A stretch of 64,000 nt of DNA from assembly GCF_019097595.1 (NCBI RefSeq), contig NC_080714.1, positions 7,549,259-7,613,258 on the forward strand. Direction: 5' to 3'. This document shows, in pieces, positions 1-12,429 of the stretch (position 1 is the stretch's first letter; each line of letters begins with the position of its first letter). A program made the position numbers and the translations under genes. A model generated the notes under the pieces. That model was not told the origin of the DNA and made no database searches. It saw only the letters and a program-made list of their open reading frames with translations. This stretch comes from Hemibagrus wyckioides (lineage: Eukaryota; Chordata; Actinopteri; Siluriformes; Bagridae).

Positions 1-47
1 CAACTGATTAACAAATGTTAATTATCCCACCACCCAGACTCCTGTGC

Positions 48-53
48 TTTATT
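48..53 (-). terminator. Poly(A) signal of RBL copy A
   Basis: The minus strand reads AATAAA. It lies about 500 bp downstream of the lectin stop codon and beyond a conserved 3'UTR exon (about 54-127), whose sequence recurs in the 3'UTR exons of the other lectin genes in this window. The transcript could extend past the window edge. Confidence 0.45.
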
Positions 54-549
54 AAGTGCAAATTTAAAGTTGATTCCTTTTCAGACTGAAGAGAGGCCAC
101 TGGGGAGAAAGCTGCAGTCCCTCTAGTCTGTGAATAGCAGGGGGGAAAAAATAGTACTGCACATAAACTAACTATCATAATATGTAAAAGACGTGACATG
201 ATTCAGAATAAAGATAAATTTTTATTTAAGTTCATGTTGTATTATCTTTTGACTTTTTGTACAAAATGAACACTACGAAGGGATGTTATTTTTTGGCCAC
301 TATTTAATATTTCAATCTACTTTTACACTTTTTGGCTTTAATAAGTAAGCAATAAAATATCAAGGAAGTAGTTGATAGGTGAAATAGTTCTATACAAACA
401 ATATTTGCAATTTTAGAATGATTATATATATTAGAATGATTGAGATTTAGGCAGCATTGATTGAGCCAGCACTGAGACTCATGACTGTACATACAATACT
501 GGCTTATTATCCTTCAGTAGATATATTGGAGAGAGAGAGAAACTCACAG

Positions 550-3278
550 TTAGACACAGGTGTACACAATTGTCAGGTACTTAAAGGTGCCAGGGCAGGC
601 TTCAGAAAATACAGAATTTTCAGCAGGTACATGGCAGCTGCTTTCTCCATCACTCCTGGAAAACAATGGGGTAATATGAATTTGTATCTACAGATATCAG
701 TACAGTATAATAATGATAATAACTTGATCATTTGTACTGATAAATGTCACACTTCTGCTTCTATTACCTATCTTTAACTATATTTAGAGCTTCAGGAGTG
801 TTGCAGTTTGTGTTGGCAAGTTGCTCAAGAGGTCGCCCTGTAGAACATACGATGGTTTCGGTTCGGCCATAGCTAGCGCTGATGATCTCTATTTTGCGAT
901 CACCTAAAAGCATTTATCACAAGGAAAAAAATAGACCATTAAAGTAAACATCTGCAAAGAAAAGCAGTGGAAAAGGACTTCCACAATATGGTGGAAGAAT
1001 GCTAAATCTACTTGGTATAATAATCATCACTAGTCGGCTTTCCTAGAACATGAAAGTTGAATTAATGTCTCCTTATAGAAAACTTCACCGTAACATATCA
1101 TTAGACATACTGCTTTGATAAAGATGGCACTAATAAGATATTGTCTTAAACACTATAATAGTTAGTATATAACATAATTTGTTATTAAATCATAAGATTT
1201 AATAATAGGTGAAAAAAAATGAGTAGAAAAGCAACACAAACCTCATGTCAGGTCAGCAGTATTCTCTTCACAGGTCACAATTTTCTCTGCAGGAAACATA
1301 AAGTGTTTAAATATAAAACAATCCATAACTTTCAATGTACATAAAAAAAGCTGGAATTAATTATTAGCAGCATTAATTCGTTTTAAAGACCCTGAACGTG
1401 TACATTTTGCAGTAATAAGAATTAATGTTTGGTGATGCTATAGATGCATAAAAGATAATGTATACACATTTGAAGTATAGATTTAAAGAATGCTAAAATA
1501 TTGTGTGCCTTAGTAAACATACATTCATGAGAATTTACCCTTTGTGGCTAGGTTAAATTTCATCTAAATTCATTTGTACTTTACTTTGTACATTTGTACT
1601 TTTACCTCAATGTTCTCTTAACCAAATTTTAGTCATAGCTCATAAGGGCTTAAGTTCTTTAATAAGTTCTTTAATCTTTACCCAAGTTTACTGAAAAGAT
1701 GTAAAAAGAAAAGATTGTCAGATGACTCACTTAAGCACCTATAGGTCACTGTGAGATATTCAGCAGTTCCTTTACAAGGATCTGTAAAGACGGTGGAGGA
1801 AGCTTCTACAGTGCAACTGCTCAGTCCATTGCACCTGTAAACAAAAGCAATGTTAACCTAGCCTTTTTGAGCACTGGATAACACGTAAGCGCTCCTTGAA
1901 AGTATTTTTTTTCTTTGACAGAAAACAAACAAAAAGCTTACAGTGAGGAGACAGTTGAGAGTGTGTCCGGAGCATAGCAGTTGGTGTTCTGGGTCAAACC
2001 GTTGGGGAGTCCACTTGAACAGGTTACAGAATCAGTACGCCCGTAGTTCGCATACAAGATCTCAGTGGTATCCGCTCCTGCACAGATATACAGGTAAACT
2101 TGCTTTAATTCAGAAGCAACATGAAATCTGTAACATATTACTGCACCCAAAAGGACAAACTGTTCTTACCACAGTCCAGTGTGCGGTAGCCATGATCACA
2201 GACCACAACTTCCTCTAGATAAAGGAAACAAAGAAATGCATGAGCTTGCATAAGTGTTCACAGACAACTCTATCAAGAAGCTATTAAAATCCAACACTGC
2301 TCTGAACCCTAGAACTTCATCCCAACAATCAAGCATGGTGGTGGTGGTAGCACCATGTCATGGATATGAGTTTCCAACACTGAAACAAACCCTAAGCATA
2401 GACTACTTATGAGCAGCAATGCAACTGTAAGTGGTAGTGTAGTATTTGTAGGTTCCTTTGCATGGGTCAGAGCTGCCAAGCAAATCCGTCTTTACCTCAC
2501 ACTCTCTTAACCGATTGCATCTGTTTGGGTAAACAGACCAAATACGCTTATCTTATGATACATCTTATCCCTTTACAATTATCTTTAATGTAGAAGAATG
2601 TACCAGTGATCAGTTATTTCATATGTTTCTAAAATTGATATAAAAATAAATTTATTCTTTACATTTCTGCCAGTTGTTGTAGATCTATTGTGTATAAACC
2701 AAGAAACACTGTACCAACAGCTGGTATCAGTAACTGAAAGATGGGGACGTTTAGTACTGCAGATTGTGCTATCTGAACAGGCGTAAACAGCAGACTCCAC
2801 CTTTATCACTCCAGTGTCTGAAATATATAAATGTCAAAAGTCTTTTAAATTCAAAGACATACAGACTTACAGCCTTGCTTTATTTAGTGTCCTCTAATAA
2901 TGCAATGTTTTCATACAGCTATACAGAATGTAAGACATTTAAACTTACCACAAGTGAGGCATTGGACATCACCATCACAGGTAATCACAGTTTCTGAAAG
3001 AACAAATTATTCACACAGATATAAGATGTAAACCTGACTGATTCGTTCAGGTTGTCTTTAAAACAGTTATCACATGTTCAGTTATATAAAAAATGGTGTT
3101 TGATGGCATTTAAATATTACCTCCAGAAACATGCAATGCAGGTGCTGCAATAAGCACTGTAAAGCAAACACAGATAGCAAACATTAATGGAAGAGGTAGA
3201 AATTAGATTAAGGCAACCATGGATTTCGTATGGAACAAACTTACGCGTAAGTAGAGTAAGCTTTAGGCAGAGCATCAT
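550..3278 (-). pseudogene. Rhamnose-binding lectin copy A, three CRDs, decayed
   Basis: Eleven exons align with the intact lectins: 3245-3278, 3121-3156, 2949-2993, 2715-2817, 2411-2520, 2170-2214, 1942-2077, 1731-1834, 1242-1286, 768-903 and 550-655. The signal peptide begins MMLCLKLTLLTLL. CRD2 is intact, with YGR and DPC sugar-site motifs. Defects: exon 4 lacks nine codons before its donor and has lost YGR; the exon 5 donor is AT instead of GT, so reading runs into TAG at 2403-2405; exon 9 has TGA at 1243-1245 where relatives have the last Cys; in exon 11 the first Cys is Ser and DPC is EAC. At best a one-CRD product stopping after exon 5 could be made. I call it a pseudogene, though its splice sites are otherwise good and decay looks recent. 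Confidence 0.8.
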
Positions 3279-3404
3279 GATGCTGAATGTCTTGAAGCAG
3301 TGATGTTGGATGTAGAAGCTGTCGGATGTGTCGAGTAGTGAAAACAAAATACTTGCACTAATGCAACTTCCTTGACCCACCCAGGATGCATTATAATTAG
3401 AGAT

Positions 3405-3770
3405 AATTATATAAAAAATTCTGTTGAATGTGTTTTAATTAGTAAGAATTAACATAAAAATAAATATATAACCGTGTCTGTTATTAAGTATTGAAGAAAA
3501 TGTATTAAAATTATTTTTTTAATAAACAAAAATTCAAGATTCAAGATTCAATCTTGATTTGAATCTTTTTTAATTAAAATTCTTTTTAGACATACATTCT
3601 TTGTGAGATGCAATAGCAATTTCATAGAAAATTATATCTATGTGCAAATAATCCATTACGAAAAGGGCAAAAATGCACTTAACCAGGGTGAGTTCACATT
3701 GCTAAGCCTGGCATGCTCTCAAAGATATATGACTGGCATGTTTTTACTGTCATCACCTGTGCAAATCGTA
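3405..3770 (-). repeat. RBL 5'-flank sequence, copy 1
   Basis: This stretch lies directly upstream of lectin copy A. Related sequence occurs at 7335-7860 and 10505-11050, where no lectin gene follows. Shared landmarks are an 'attctttgtgagatgc' block and a 'gtttttactgtcatca' block. It is truncated on the right by an hAT-type element. No coding content seen. Confidence 0.6.
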
Positions 3771-4577
3771 CTATGGTAGAAGCTGGTTCTCAAAGTTATG
3801 CGAATTAATTGCTCCCCTTCTTGGACTGAAGATCAATCCAACTGCACTAAAAAGCCTCTCACAGGCCGCTGAGGCAGGGAGGGCTGTGTTCGGCTTAAGT
3901 GACAGGTTGGATAAGGCTGGATAAGGTGTCAGCATAGTCATAGCTTTAGCTGAACATGTTAGGTATGCATCCAGTTGTTTGGATGTCTCCTGTGTGTACA
4001 CGTTTGATATCAGAGAAGAAATTCTCTTCATCGGACGTGTATAAGGAATAAGTTACCATACACATTCATGGCACAGGCAATACCCATTTCAAGCTTTTAC
4101 CAGAAATTAAAAGTATACATGCCTCAATATGCTTCCGCAGGTTGGATGGAGAGTTTTTGTTGGCTGCGATGTGGTTTGTTTTCGATAAACAAAGCAAACA
4201 TTTAAAACGAAAAGAATCTTTACTCTTTTCTAAAAACTGGAACATACTGTCTAAGCATGGCCATGGATGCGCCGATGATCTGTCTTCGTCCACCAATTGA
4301 TCAGGGTTTAAAAAATGACGGAAAACCACTGAACTTCACGAGACATGACCCTACAAGAGTGAAAAAAAATCATCGTCTGATTAACGTAACTGCTTTTTAC
4401 TTATTGACCTTGACAGAAATGTAGTGGAGTAAAAAGTCCAATATTTATCTTTCAAATGTAGTGAAGTTAAAGTAACAAGTTTCCAGAAAAAATAATACTC
4501 AAGTAAAGTACAGACACTCAAAAAGTGTACTTAAGTACAGTACTTAAGTAAATGTACTTCGTTACTGTCCACCTCTG
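3771..4577 (-). mobile_element. hAT-type transposon, internally deleted
   Basis: On the minus strand a BED-type zinc-finger segment (4329-4066, with Cys-x2-Cys and a later His pair) is followed by an hAT C-terminal dimerisation segment (4031-3771) containing ACERLFSAVGLIFSPRR. The central catalytic part of the transposase is missing, so this is a non-autonomous deletion derivative. The right end (to 4577) reads inward as CAGAGGTGGACAGTAACG, a typical hAT-family terminus. I could not find the matching left terminus, which may be truncated. Related ends occur at 14849-15080 and near 39290-39480. Confidence 0.7.
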
Positions 4578-4579
4578 AA

Positions 4580-7330
4580 CACTCCAAAACAATGGCTGAA
4601 TCAAAATTCAATGAACATCCAGTGGTCGGGTGATCAGCAAACAGATATTAACAGGCTAGGGCGAGAACATGGGAAACAGACAACAGAAACCATTTCCTAA
4701 GCCAAGTTCCTGCCAAGGCCAGTGCTTCCAGTTTCCCCAAACCAAGCTGAATGTTGACGCCTATGAAACTGCTACCTGGACTAATTCAGTAAAGTGAATA
4801 ACTTTAGTAACTAAATAATAACTAAAGTGAAATACTTTAGTGACAGATTATTTAGCACATACTTATAATTTGATATGCAAATAATGTCATGCCAAGACGT
4901 CATTAGATTGGCTAAGACTACTTGCATCAAAAACATTTAAATTAATTAAATTAAATTATTATTAATTAAATTGGCTATTGTATTAATATATATAAATTTC
5001 CCTGGGTAAAAGTATCAGAGCGAATTTGAAGACATAAAATTGCACATTTGGTATTTATAAAAAAATTATTTATTAATTCTTTAAACTATCAATTAAAGTC
5101 ATTCATTGTCTGTCTTTTGTATTGTCCATCTATTGTGTTGTTTCAGCTATTTCCTCTCAGTGTTTTCATCTATAAAGGAACACCTTTTTGCATTTCTCTG
5201 ACTCATTAATAGCTAGTAATGATACTATATGAAATTTTTTTGACAGGCTTTTATTTACTGCGGTCTCATCATAAAAAATGTTTCTTGGTTTCGGTGAAGT
5301 ATGCATGAGGATTAGCTTCAATAGTGGAAACCAAAAAGTGTCAAAGTGAAACACAACAGTTTTGTATGAAATTAAAATTTGATAGTCTTATAGAGTATAA
5401 GATTCTTCACACTTCATTTACAGCTAAACAAACTTTTTCTGTGATTTTAGGCTACATTCTTAAGGAAGAAATAAAAAGAGTTTCAATAAAATGTGTTTGT
5501 CTATCTGCACTCCTGCAAAAGTGCCTAAAAGCCACATGTTTTGACATGTAAAGACTCTGCATGCAGGCTAAATAGCATGGTACACTCTTCTGATCTCAGC
5601 CAGGCAGAGCTTTGGGTATATAGGAGGGACTGACAAGCTTTAACTGTACCTACCTCTCTCGACTACCTGCATTCCAATCAAAAACAGCTACATCCTGGCT
5701 ATTGTATTAACATATATAATTTTCGTGTCCTGGTTTGTGGCAAAATACTTCACTGGCTAAAAGTATCAGATAGAATGTGAAGCCATAAAATTGCACATTT
5801 GGTTTTTTTTTAAATCCTTAGTAATTATTTTGTTTGTTGATTTATTTAAGTGATTGTTTTCTGGGTTGCTACCAATACTCAAATAGTTCCTCATCTGTTT
5901 CAGATTTTGAGAGCCTGGTCAAAATGAAGGAATTTGGCACCTCAACTCCCACTGACTATGAAATTCATAAGGGATTTATTTATTTATTGTTACAATTGGT
6001 GTTTGTATTTGTACACCTGGTATTTTTTTCAGTTGGTAAGATGGAAGGAAAATATATACAGAAAATCAGACAATAACCGTACAAAAAAACAAAAACAAAA
6101 ACAAAATTTATTACTTATTATTTTAAACCTAAATCTTACACAACAGCTCCACCTCCTGGCCGGTTCATCGAATTACCTGTAACAAGTGTATAAAATGAAC
6201 TCGGATCGATCGGAATAGATCACCTTTAGAGAAAATCATATAATGTTCTTCATCAATTCGATAGTTTGTGGTCATAATCAAAATGAAAACACTGACGTGT
6301 TAATATTTAAATATAAAATGGATGACTGAAATCAAAACCTAGTGCAAGTATGCAATTCAGTTTTCAGCAAGAGCAGCTGTTAATGTCATCTGCTGGTCAT
6401 GTAGTGTTCATTTCCCACTTTGCCTCTTAATTTCCAAGGTCACCCAATATACTGTAGTAAGTGAAATTTAGTTCTATTCTGAACGTCGAGATGAACAACG
6501 TGGAGTACGAAGTACGAAGAAAATACCAGTGCTTGATTTCTACTGTTGCTCTTGACTAGGCTGCAGAGGGGAAATACTTTTACTGTATAATTCTGAACAG
6601 CAGTATTCACACTAAGGGATATTTATACAGGAAAATAAGGGAGGTATTGGGAGATATGTGAGTGTTATTATTTTCTATGGTTCTTTCAGGTTTATTTCGG
6701 TTGATACAATGCATCTTTCAGGTTCACATTATATATTTTGCAGAATTTCTTTGTACCATGTGTGTCAGTCATAAGGATTATTTTGTTTTGTAGTGTACAA
6801 ACTGTATTTTAGTATTTTCATATCAGATTCACAGTGCAGAATCAGACAGTTTACTTGGTGTATAGCTTTTGTAGATTTTTAGAGAAAATACCAAAATAGT
6901 AAATAAAATGTGTAACCTGACCTTGACACCTGTGCATTATTTCATGTAAACAAACCTGACAGGACCATAGAAAACAGAACAATTATCTATTTAAAATGCT
7001 GTGGTAAAGTTGTTCATTTTAAACTATCAGTTAAAGTCACTCATTTTCTTTCAGTGTTTTCATCAATAAAGGAACACCTTTTTCGCATTTCTCTAACTTA
7101 TTAATGGCTAGTAATGATACTATGAAATTGTAAGTTTTCATCACAAGAGTAGTTTTAAAGTATATGGAGTTATTTGTCCATTATATCACAGTCACAATAA
7201 TATCCATGAATATGCTCCTATCACAAAACAATCACTTAAATAAATAAACAAATAAACAAACAAATGAATTAATTGCTGATTTTTCAATTACAACTATTTA
7301 GCTGTTTTTGATAGGAATGCTTGTAATCGA
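4580..7330. other. Intergenic region with duplicated segments, no gene seen
   Basis: No coding exon is supported here. 4600-4690 resembles 8020-8090 (both contain 'gtggtcggg.gatcag' followed by 'ggctagggcgagaaca'). 5090-5260 and 7015-7130 are direct copies of one segment ('cagtgttttcatc..taaaggaacacctttt'). 5400-5570 is an inverted copy of 10095-10255. The rest is AT-rich sequence without recognisable features. Confidence 0.5.
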
Positions 7331-7334
7331 GAGA

Positions 7335-7860
7335 GGTAGGTGATCTAATTAGTAAGAATTAACATAAAAAATAAGTATTTCATTGTGTGCCTTTTAAAGT
7401 ATTAAAGAAAATTGAATAAAATACCAGTTCTTGTTTTCTGTTACTTGCTCCCATATTACCATTCAAAGGTAATTTTTGACCAAATATAGCCAAGACAGTT
7501 ACTTGTGGTGTTGACTTTTTTTTTTTTTAATTTATTGGTTGACTAGTTAGAATTAGTGCATGCTCAAATTTTACACTTCACTGAAATGACTAAAATTCTT
7601 TTGACATACATTCTTTGTGAGATGCAATAGTAATTGCATAGAAAATTAAATGTATCTGCCAAATAATTCATCATGAAAAGTGCACAGTTTTGCTTGTTCT
7701 CTAAAGTTCCTGACTGACATGTTTTTACTGTCATCATCTGCAAACTGTAATTGAAATACAGTACATTCATCTAATGTGATGGAGAAATGTGACACACGAC
7801 AATGGACTGCCCTTTTAAAACGAAAAGTGTAATTAAGTGATTTTGATAATCCACTATTTA
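7335..7860 (-). repeat. RBL 5'-flank sequence, orphan copy 2
   Basis: This segment resembles the flank upstream of lectin copy A (3405-3770) and another copy at 10505-11050. No lectin exon lies next to it. It contains the shared 'acattctttgtgagatgc' and 'gtttttactgtcatca' blocks. It is probably the remnant of a duplication whose gene body was lost or never copied. Confidence 0.55.
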
Positions 7861-7904
7861 TCTATCTATTTATCGCAAATTAGTGGGTTTAACTTGTAAT
7901 TATT

Positions 7905-8760
7905 CTATGCTTATGTCACACGGCAAGGTTTGAAACATGGACACGGATGTAAGTGCAGGTGAAACAGGTTTTATTAAACACAACAACAATCCAAAACACA
8001 GGGCATAATTAAAAGTTAGTAAACATGCAGTGGTCGGGCGATCAGTAAATGAACATTAACTGGCTAGGGCGAGAACACGGGAAACAGAAACTGAGGTCAA
8101 AAACATGAAAGGTAAATGAGAAACTGGTAACAGGAAACAAGGCTTTGTGTAGTGTGATCACGAGTTGCCACATTGATAATTAACATCTAAGCCTCAATTA
8201 CCTTAAAAATTCAAGTGGAAAACAGAATATGTGAGCAAAATTAGGACTCAATCGACCAGTAACCTGACAGAAACAGAGATAAGACATCAATCAAAAAGGA
8301 ATGTATCAACGCAACAACAAAGTACAGAGTAATTTAAAAAAATAAACAAACAGGGCCTGAAACAGGACACAATAAAATGACCAAAGCAGGTTGCTCAATT
8401 CCCATTCCATTATGAGGCAGACAGGGTGGCTTTCAGCTCAGAGCTTTTTCCAGAGGCTGACGTGGTGGCATCTCAAGGCAGGTTCCAAGCCTTGTTCCAT
8501 GGTGAAGCTAAAGTGGCAGACACCTAAGGCAGGTTGAAAGCCCTGTTTCAAGCCCTGTTCCTCACTAAGGCCGATGTTTGGGCTTGGAGCTCTGTGTTGG
8601 AATCCCTGAAGAGAGCTCTGCATTGGATGTTGCCCTGTCAGCCTCATCTTGGAACAGGGCCTGGAGCCCTGCAGGGGGCTGACATGTTGGAAGGGGCTTG
8701 GAGCTATTTGGAGCACATAAGGAACAGGTGCATGGGTGGTCATGGCTGAACCCAGAAACA
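7905..8760. repeat. Dispersed repeat, copy 1 of a direct pair
   Basis: It begins 'gggtttaacttgtaatta' and resembles 11395-11780. Both copies carry low-complexity tandem wording in the style 'gaggctgacatggtggcctct...ccctgttcc' (8400-8530 here), which opens long but repetitive reading frames in several phases. These frames show no protein family and are not called as genes. Confidence 0.5.
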
Positions 8761-10060
8761 CTGGAGGTGGCAGGGTAGGCAGCAGTGGAGATGGCCCTAA
8801 AGGAGCATTTAGGCCTCAGGCATTAGGATTACTTTCTGGCACCGTACTGGCTTAACCTGCAGGATTGTAGGCCTTCCTCATAAGCATGACATGGCCTGAC
8901 AGGGGAGCGTGGGCTTTCTCCAAGCAGCCGATGAAGGGGAGAAATAGCTTGCAAGTGTCTCTTCAAGCCTAGGCATCGCCGCATACCCATGTCCAGCTAG
9001 GCCCACAATGGCTAAAGAGTGAGCATTGGCTGAGGAGAACAAACAGGCAGAATAAGAATCATTACCACCACCTTGACACCTCAGTGTGGAGGTCTGGGAA
9101 AAATTGGAGACAACTGTATAGAGGTGGAGGGCTGTGTGAAGTTAGGTAGCGATTGTGAAGCTGAGCGCGGGCAACGCTAACCTTTTATCAGGCCAATATA
9201 CAAAGCTAAACATAGCAACAGCTTGTGTGATCACCTCCAGTAGCTTTTAAAACACCACAGAATATGATGGCAATTTGACTGCTGTTTGCTCCTTGTTGCC
9301 CGCATTGAGCTCCTCCCAGTGCAGACAACATTTATAATCATCTAGGTCAGGAGAAATCGCAAATCAAGCAAATGTAAGCAAATGTATTAGTGTCAGCTGA
9401 GAGGACAGCAGAAAGGCATTCATGAAGAAACCATAACAGCACCAATGCCACTGATTTCTCTCAATTCAATGGCATATTCATCATCACCCATATTAAACTC
9501 CTCTGAGTCTGATGAAGACTAATAATTCCTTGTTTGGGTAGGGAGAACTCAAAGTGAGCTCCCAGAGCAGAAGCGGGGAAATCCGAGTCAGGAGAGAGGA
9601 CAAGGGGATCACCCGTCTCTTGTTCCACCTCTGCTAACTTGACCTGCGAGACCAATTATCTAAGTCGGCGCGCTGTCTCAGCAGATGCGGGACCCAGCCA
9701 AGCGAGAGCAGAATTTTTGAAGAGGAAAGGTTTTGCAGTGCTTGCATCCGGCTCCCTCGAGAGCCAAACACAAAACAAACACAGAAAAAGTGCACAGAAA
9801 ATATAGAGAAAATATAGCACCTTTTATATTCTTTTATACATATCTTCTTTTTCCCAACTATAGACGGACAGGACAAACAATTGACAAACATGCACACAGC
9901 GCCTCCTGAAGACAAACAAGCTGGAGTAATGTGATGTAGATTCCCTTTTATGGTCTTGCTGGTGTGCTCCGCTTTGTCACTTGACCTACCCAAGCCAATA
10001 AATTGGCATGATTTTAGGAAGCGCTTCAGACACAACTCCCGCAAAGAAGACTAGCCTACA
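8761..10060. other. No gene seen
   Basis: Short open frames exist on both strands, but none has splice context, homology I recognise, or a paralogue elsewhere in the window. The base composition is slightly more GC-rich than the surroundings, as in the adjacent repeat, so it may be the rest of an old transposable element. Confidence 0.4.
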
Positions 10061-10094
10061 TGTGGAGTCGTCTACATGTCAAACATGGTCTTTA

Positions 10095-10255
10095 CATGTC
10101 AAACATGTGCCTTTTAGGCACTTCTGCAGGAGTGGGGGTAGACAAACTCATTTTTATTTTAGTAAACTTTGCACATTTATTCCATCTTTAACAGCATAGT
10201 CTAAAATCACAGTGATACTGGGAAAAAAAGTCCGCTTTTAGCTGTTATGAAGTGC
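10095..10255. repeat. Inverted partner of 5400-5570
   Basis: The reverse complement matches the segment around 5403-5560, including 'gcctaaaa.g.cacatgtttt' type wording and 'ctgtgattttag'. Together with the direct copies nearby this shows repeated rearrangement of the block between lectin copy A and the pseudogene pair. Confidence 0.5.
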
Positions 10256-10504
10256 ACAGTAACACAACCTAAAGAAAACAATTTTCTATAAAATAAAACA
10301 TGTAATAGTCTTGATAGTTTAGAAGGTTATATTCATGCTATTGTCAGGTTTAGTTTGGGGGAAACTTAGTACCCAGCTACAGTTGTTTGACACTTTAAAA
10401 CTAAGCACTGAATGTTACAATAAGCTGGTTTAGCAGTACACTCAAATGGTTGACATACATATCTCTGAATCTAAAGGGTCTATTTAAAAAAAATAGTGAA
10501 AGTC

Positions 10505-11050
10505 TGTTGATTGTGATCTAATTAGAAATAATTAAAATAAAAATGTTTTGCACAAGTGTTTCATTTCAATACCAATTCTTGTTTTCCACCAAATGAGCCC
10601 ATAATTACTCTTCATAAAGATAGAGATGTCCTAAAATAGTTTTTGTTTTAACTATGGCTAAGACAGCTACTTGTCTAATTGAGTACTTTTTTATTTATTT
10701 ATTTATTTGTTGATTAGTTAGAATTAGTGCAAGCTCAAATTTTACACTTAAATGAAATGACTAAAACATTTTATTAAATGACATCTTTACACATCTGACA
10801 TGATGCTACACATGCATTCTTTGTGAGATGCCATAGGAATTGCATAGCAAAATATAATTATGTGCCAAATAATCCGTCATGAAAAGGGCACTATTTCACC
10901 TAACCAGGATGAGTTCACAATGCTTAGTCTTGCTTGCTCTCCAAGATTCATGTCGTCATCTGCCAGCTGTAATTAAAATACAGTGCATTCAGCTAAAAAT
11001 AAAACACATGACAATGGGACTGCCCTTTTAAAAGAAAGTTGTAATTAAGT
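10505..11050 (-). repeat. RBL 5'-flank sequence, orphan copy 3
   Basis: Third copy of the lectin upstream sequence (compare 3405-3770 and 7335-7860). It includes 'gttagaattagtgcaagctc' and 'cattctttgtgagatgcc'. As at copy 2, it is followed by the dispersed repeat (11395-11780), which supports a direct duplication of flank plus repeat rather than independent insertions. Confidence 0.55.
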
Positions 11051-11394
11051 GATCTTGTTAATTGTATTCATTTAAAAGAAGTTGTCCTAGAAATTCTTTC
11101 TGTTATGTTTTGAGAACATGTGCTGAACACAGACACAGGAACAGTTCCGTCTTCCGTATCTTAGATAGGCCTTTTCGTAGTAAACTCACAAAACTGCCAG
11201 TGAACACGTCAACCACCACGACTGTTTCTGCTGATGTCTTTTGTTTAACTATAGATAATAATGAAGATTATACCTTTTTCTGTATAAATACTCCCTGTTC
11301 ATCTCAGTAAATTTCGAAGAGTTTTATCAGTAGAGGTGGGCAGCAGTGCGACTCAGGATTCTTCTCCGAGTGAACCCGAAAATTCTAACACAAA

Positions 11395-11780
11395 TTTATT
11401 GGGTTTAACTTGTAATTATGTTAGGCTTATGTCACGTGGGAGGATTTGAAACAGGGCAGGACACAGGGCCCGGAGCAGGGTGGTCAAGCCCCATTGAATG
11501 ATGAGGCTGACAGAGTGGCCTCCAGCACAGAGCTCTCTCCAGAGGCTGACATGGTGGCCTCTAAAGCCAGGTTTCAGACCCTGTTCCAAATCCTGTTCCA
11601 TGCTGAGGCAAACATGGCAGCCTCTTAAACCAGGTCTAGCAATCAGCCAATTAATTGTTAACAGGTTAGGGCAAGAACCCTGAAAACAGAGAACAAAAAT
11701 TTAAGTCAAAAACACAAGATTAGATAATAAACTGGAAGTGGGAAACAAGGCATGGTAGAGCATGATCACTTTTTAGCTTA
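11395..11780. repeat. Dispersed repeat, copy 2 of a direct pair
   Basis: Similar to 7905-8530, including the start 'gggtttaacttgtaatta' and the 'gaggctgacatggtggcctc' wording. Long open frames here are by-products of the GC-rich tandem wording; no protein family is recognised. Confidence 0.5.
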
Positions 11781-11989
11781 GCACTTTAGCTTGCATTAAA
11801 GTAGAATGAACAATGTGTATATTTGTTTTTATTTTGTTTTTATGTATTAGTACAATTTAGTGTTATAGCATATACACATTTTTCTATATGAGTACAGGTT
11901 GTACATTGATGCCATATTTGTAGGATTTATATGGAGTTTACGCTTCACTTATGTGAAAAAGTGACAAATAGCATAGAATAGTGACAAAA

Positions 11990-12180
11990 AGCATATAAAA
12001 ATTTGCCGTCATGCTGTAGAGTCTGATAATCAGAGCACTTTCAACAAGTTTCTCATTGTGTGCTTCAATAACGAGAGAAACTCAGTTGGACAAGTGAATC
12101 AGAAAGGATTTGTGCTTCCATGGGTGAGCCTTAAAACTGGCCGTGGTTCTGCTCCTATACCCTTACATGAGCATTACAGC
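11990..12180 (+). repeat. Shared 5' flank of the inverted RBL pseudogenes
   Basis: Plus-strand sequence here ('atcagagcact', then 'atgggtgagccttaaaactg') matches the reverse complement of 17470-17600, upstream of pseudogene C. The two pseudogenes therefore came from copies that included at least several hundred bases of upstream DNA. Confidence 0.5.
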
Positions 12181-12429
12181 TTATTAATTATAACTTATAA
12201 TTCTTGTGAATCTGTATGTCATTAAATTAATTACAATAAAGCCATAATGGCTTGACCTGTATCCATACATATTTAGATATAAATAATCATCTCCAATTAT
12301 AATGCACCCTGGGTGAGTCAGTGGCTTCAGTGGAAGTATTTTTTTAATTACTTTTTCTCAATATACTATATTTATAGGGAGATCAGAGCCAGTGCTGCAG
12401 AACTTCAACATCTGACAGCATCTAAATCC

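Noticed and set aside
8..199. Small minus-strand frame with a signal-peptide-like start; similar one at 30086-30268
   Set aside because: Both lie over the lectin 3'UTR exons; similarity comes from conserved UTR sequence, and the frames differ between copies.
8438..8761. 107-codon frame and overlapping frames in a GC-rich repeat
   Set aside because: The frames follow low-complexity tandem wording repeated at 11416-11683 and are open on both strands; no recognisable domain.
9634..10044. 136-codon minus-strand frame
   Set aside because: No family, no paralogue, no splice signals; overlaps an unexplained repeat zone.
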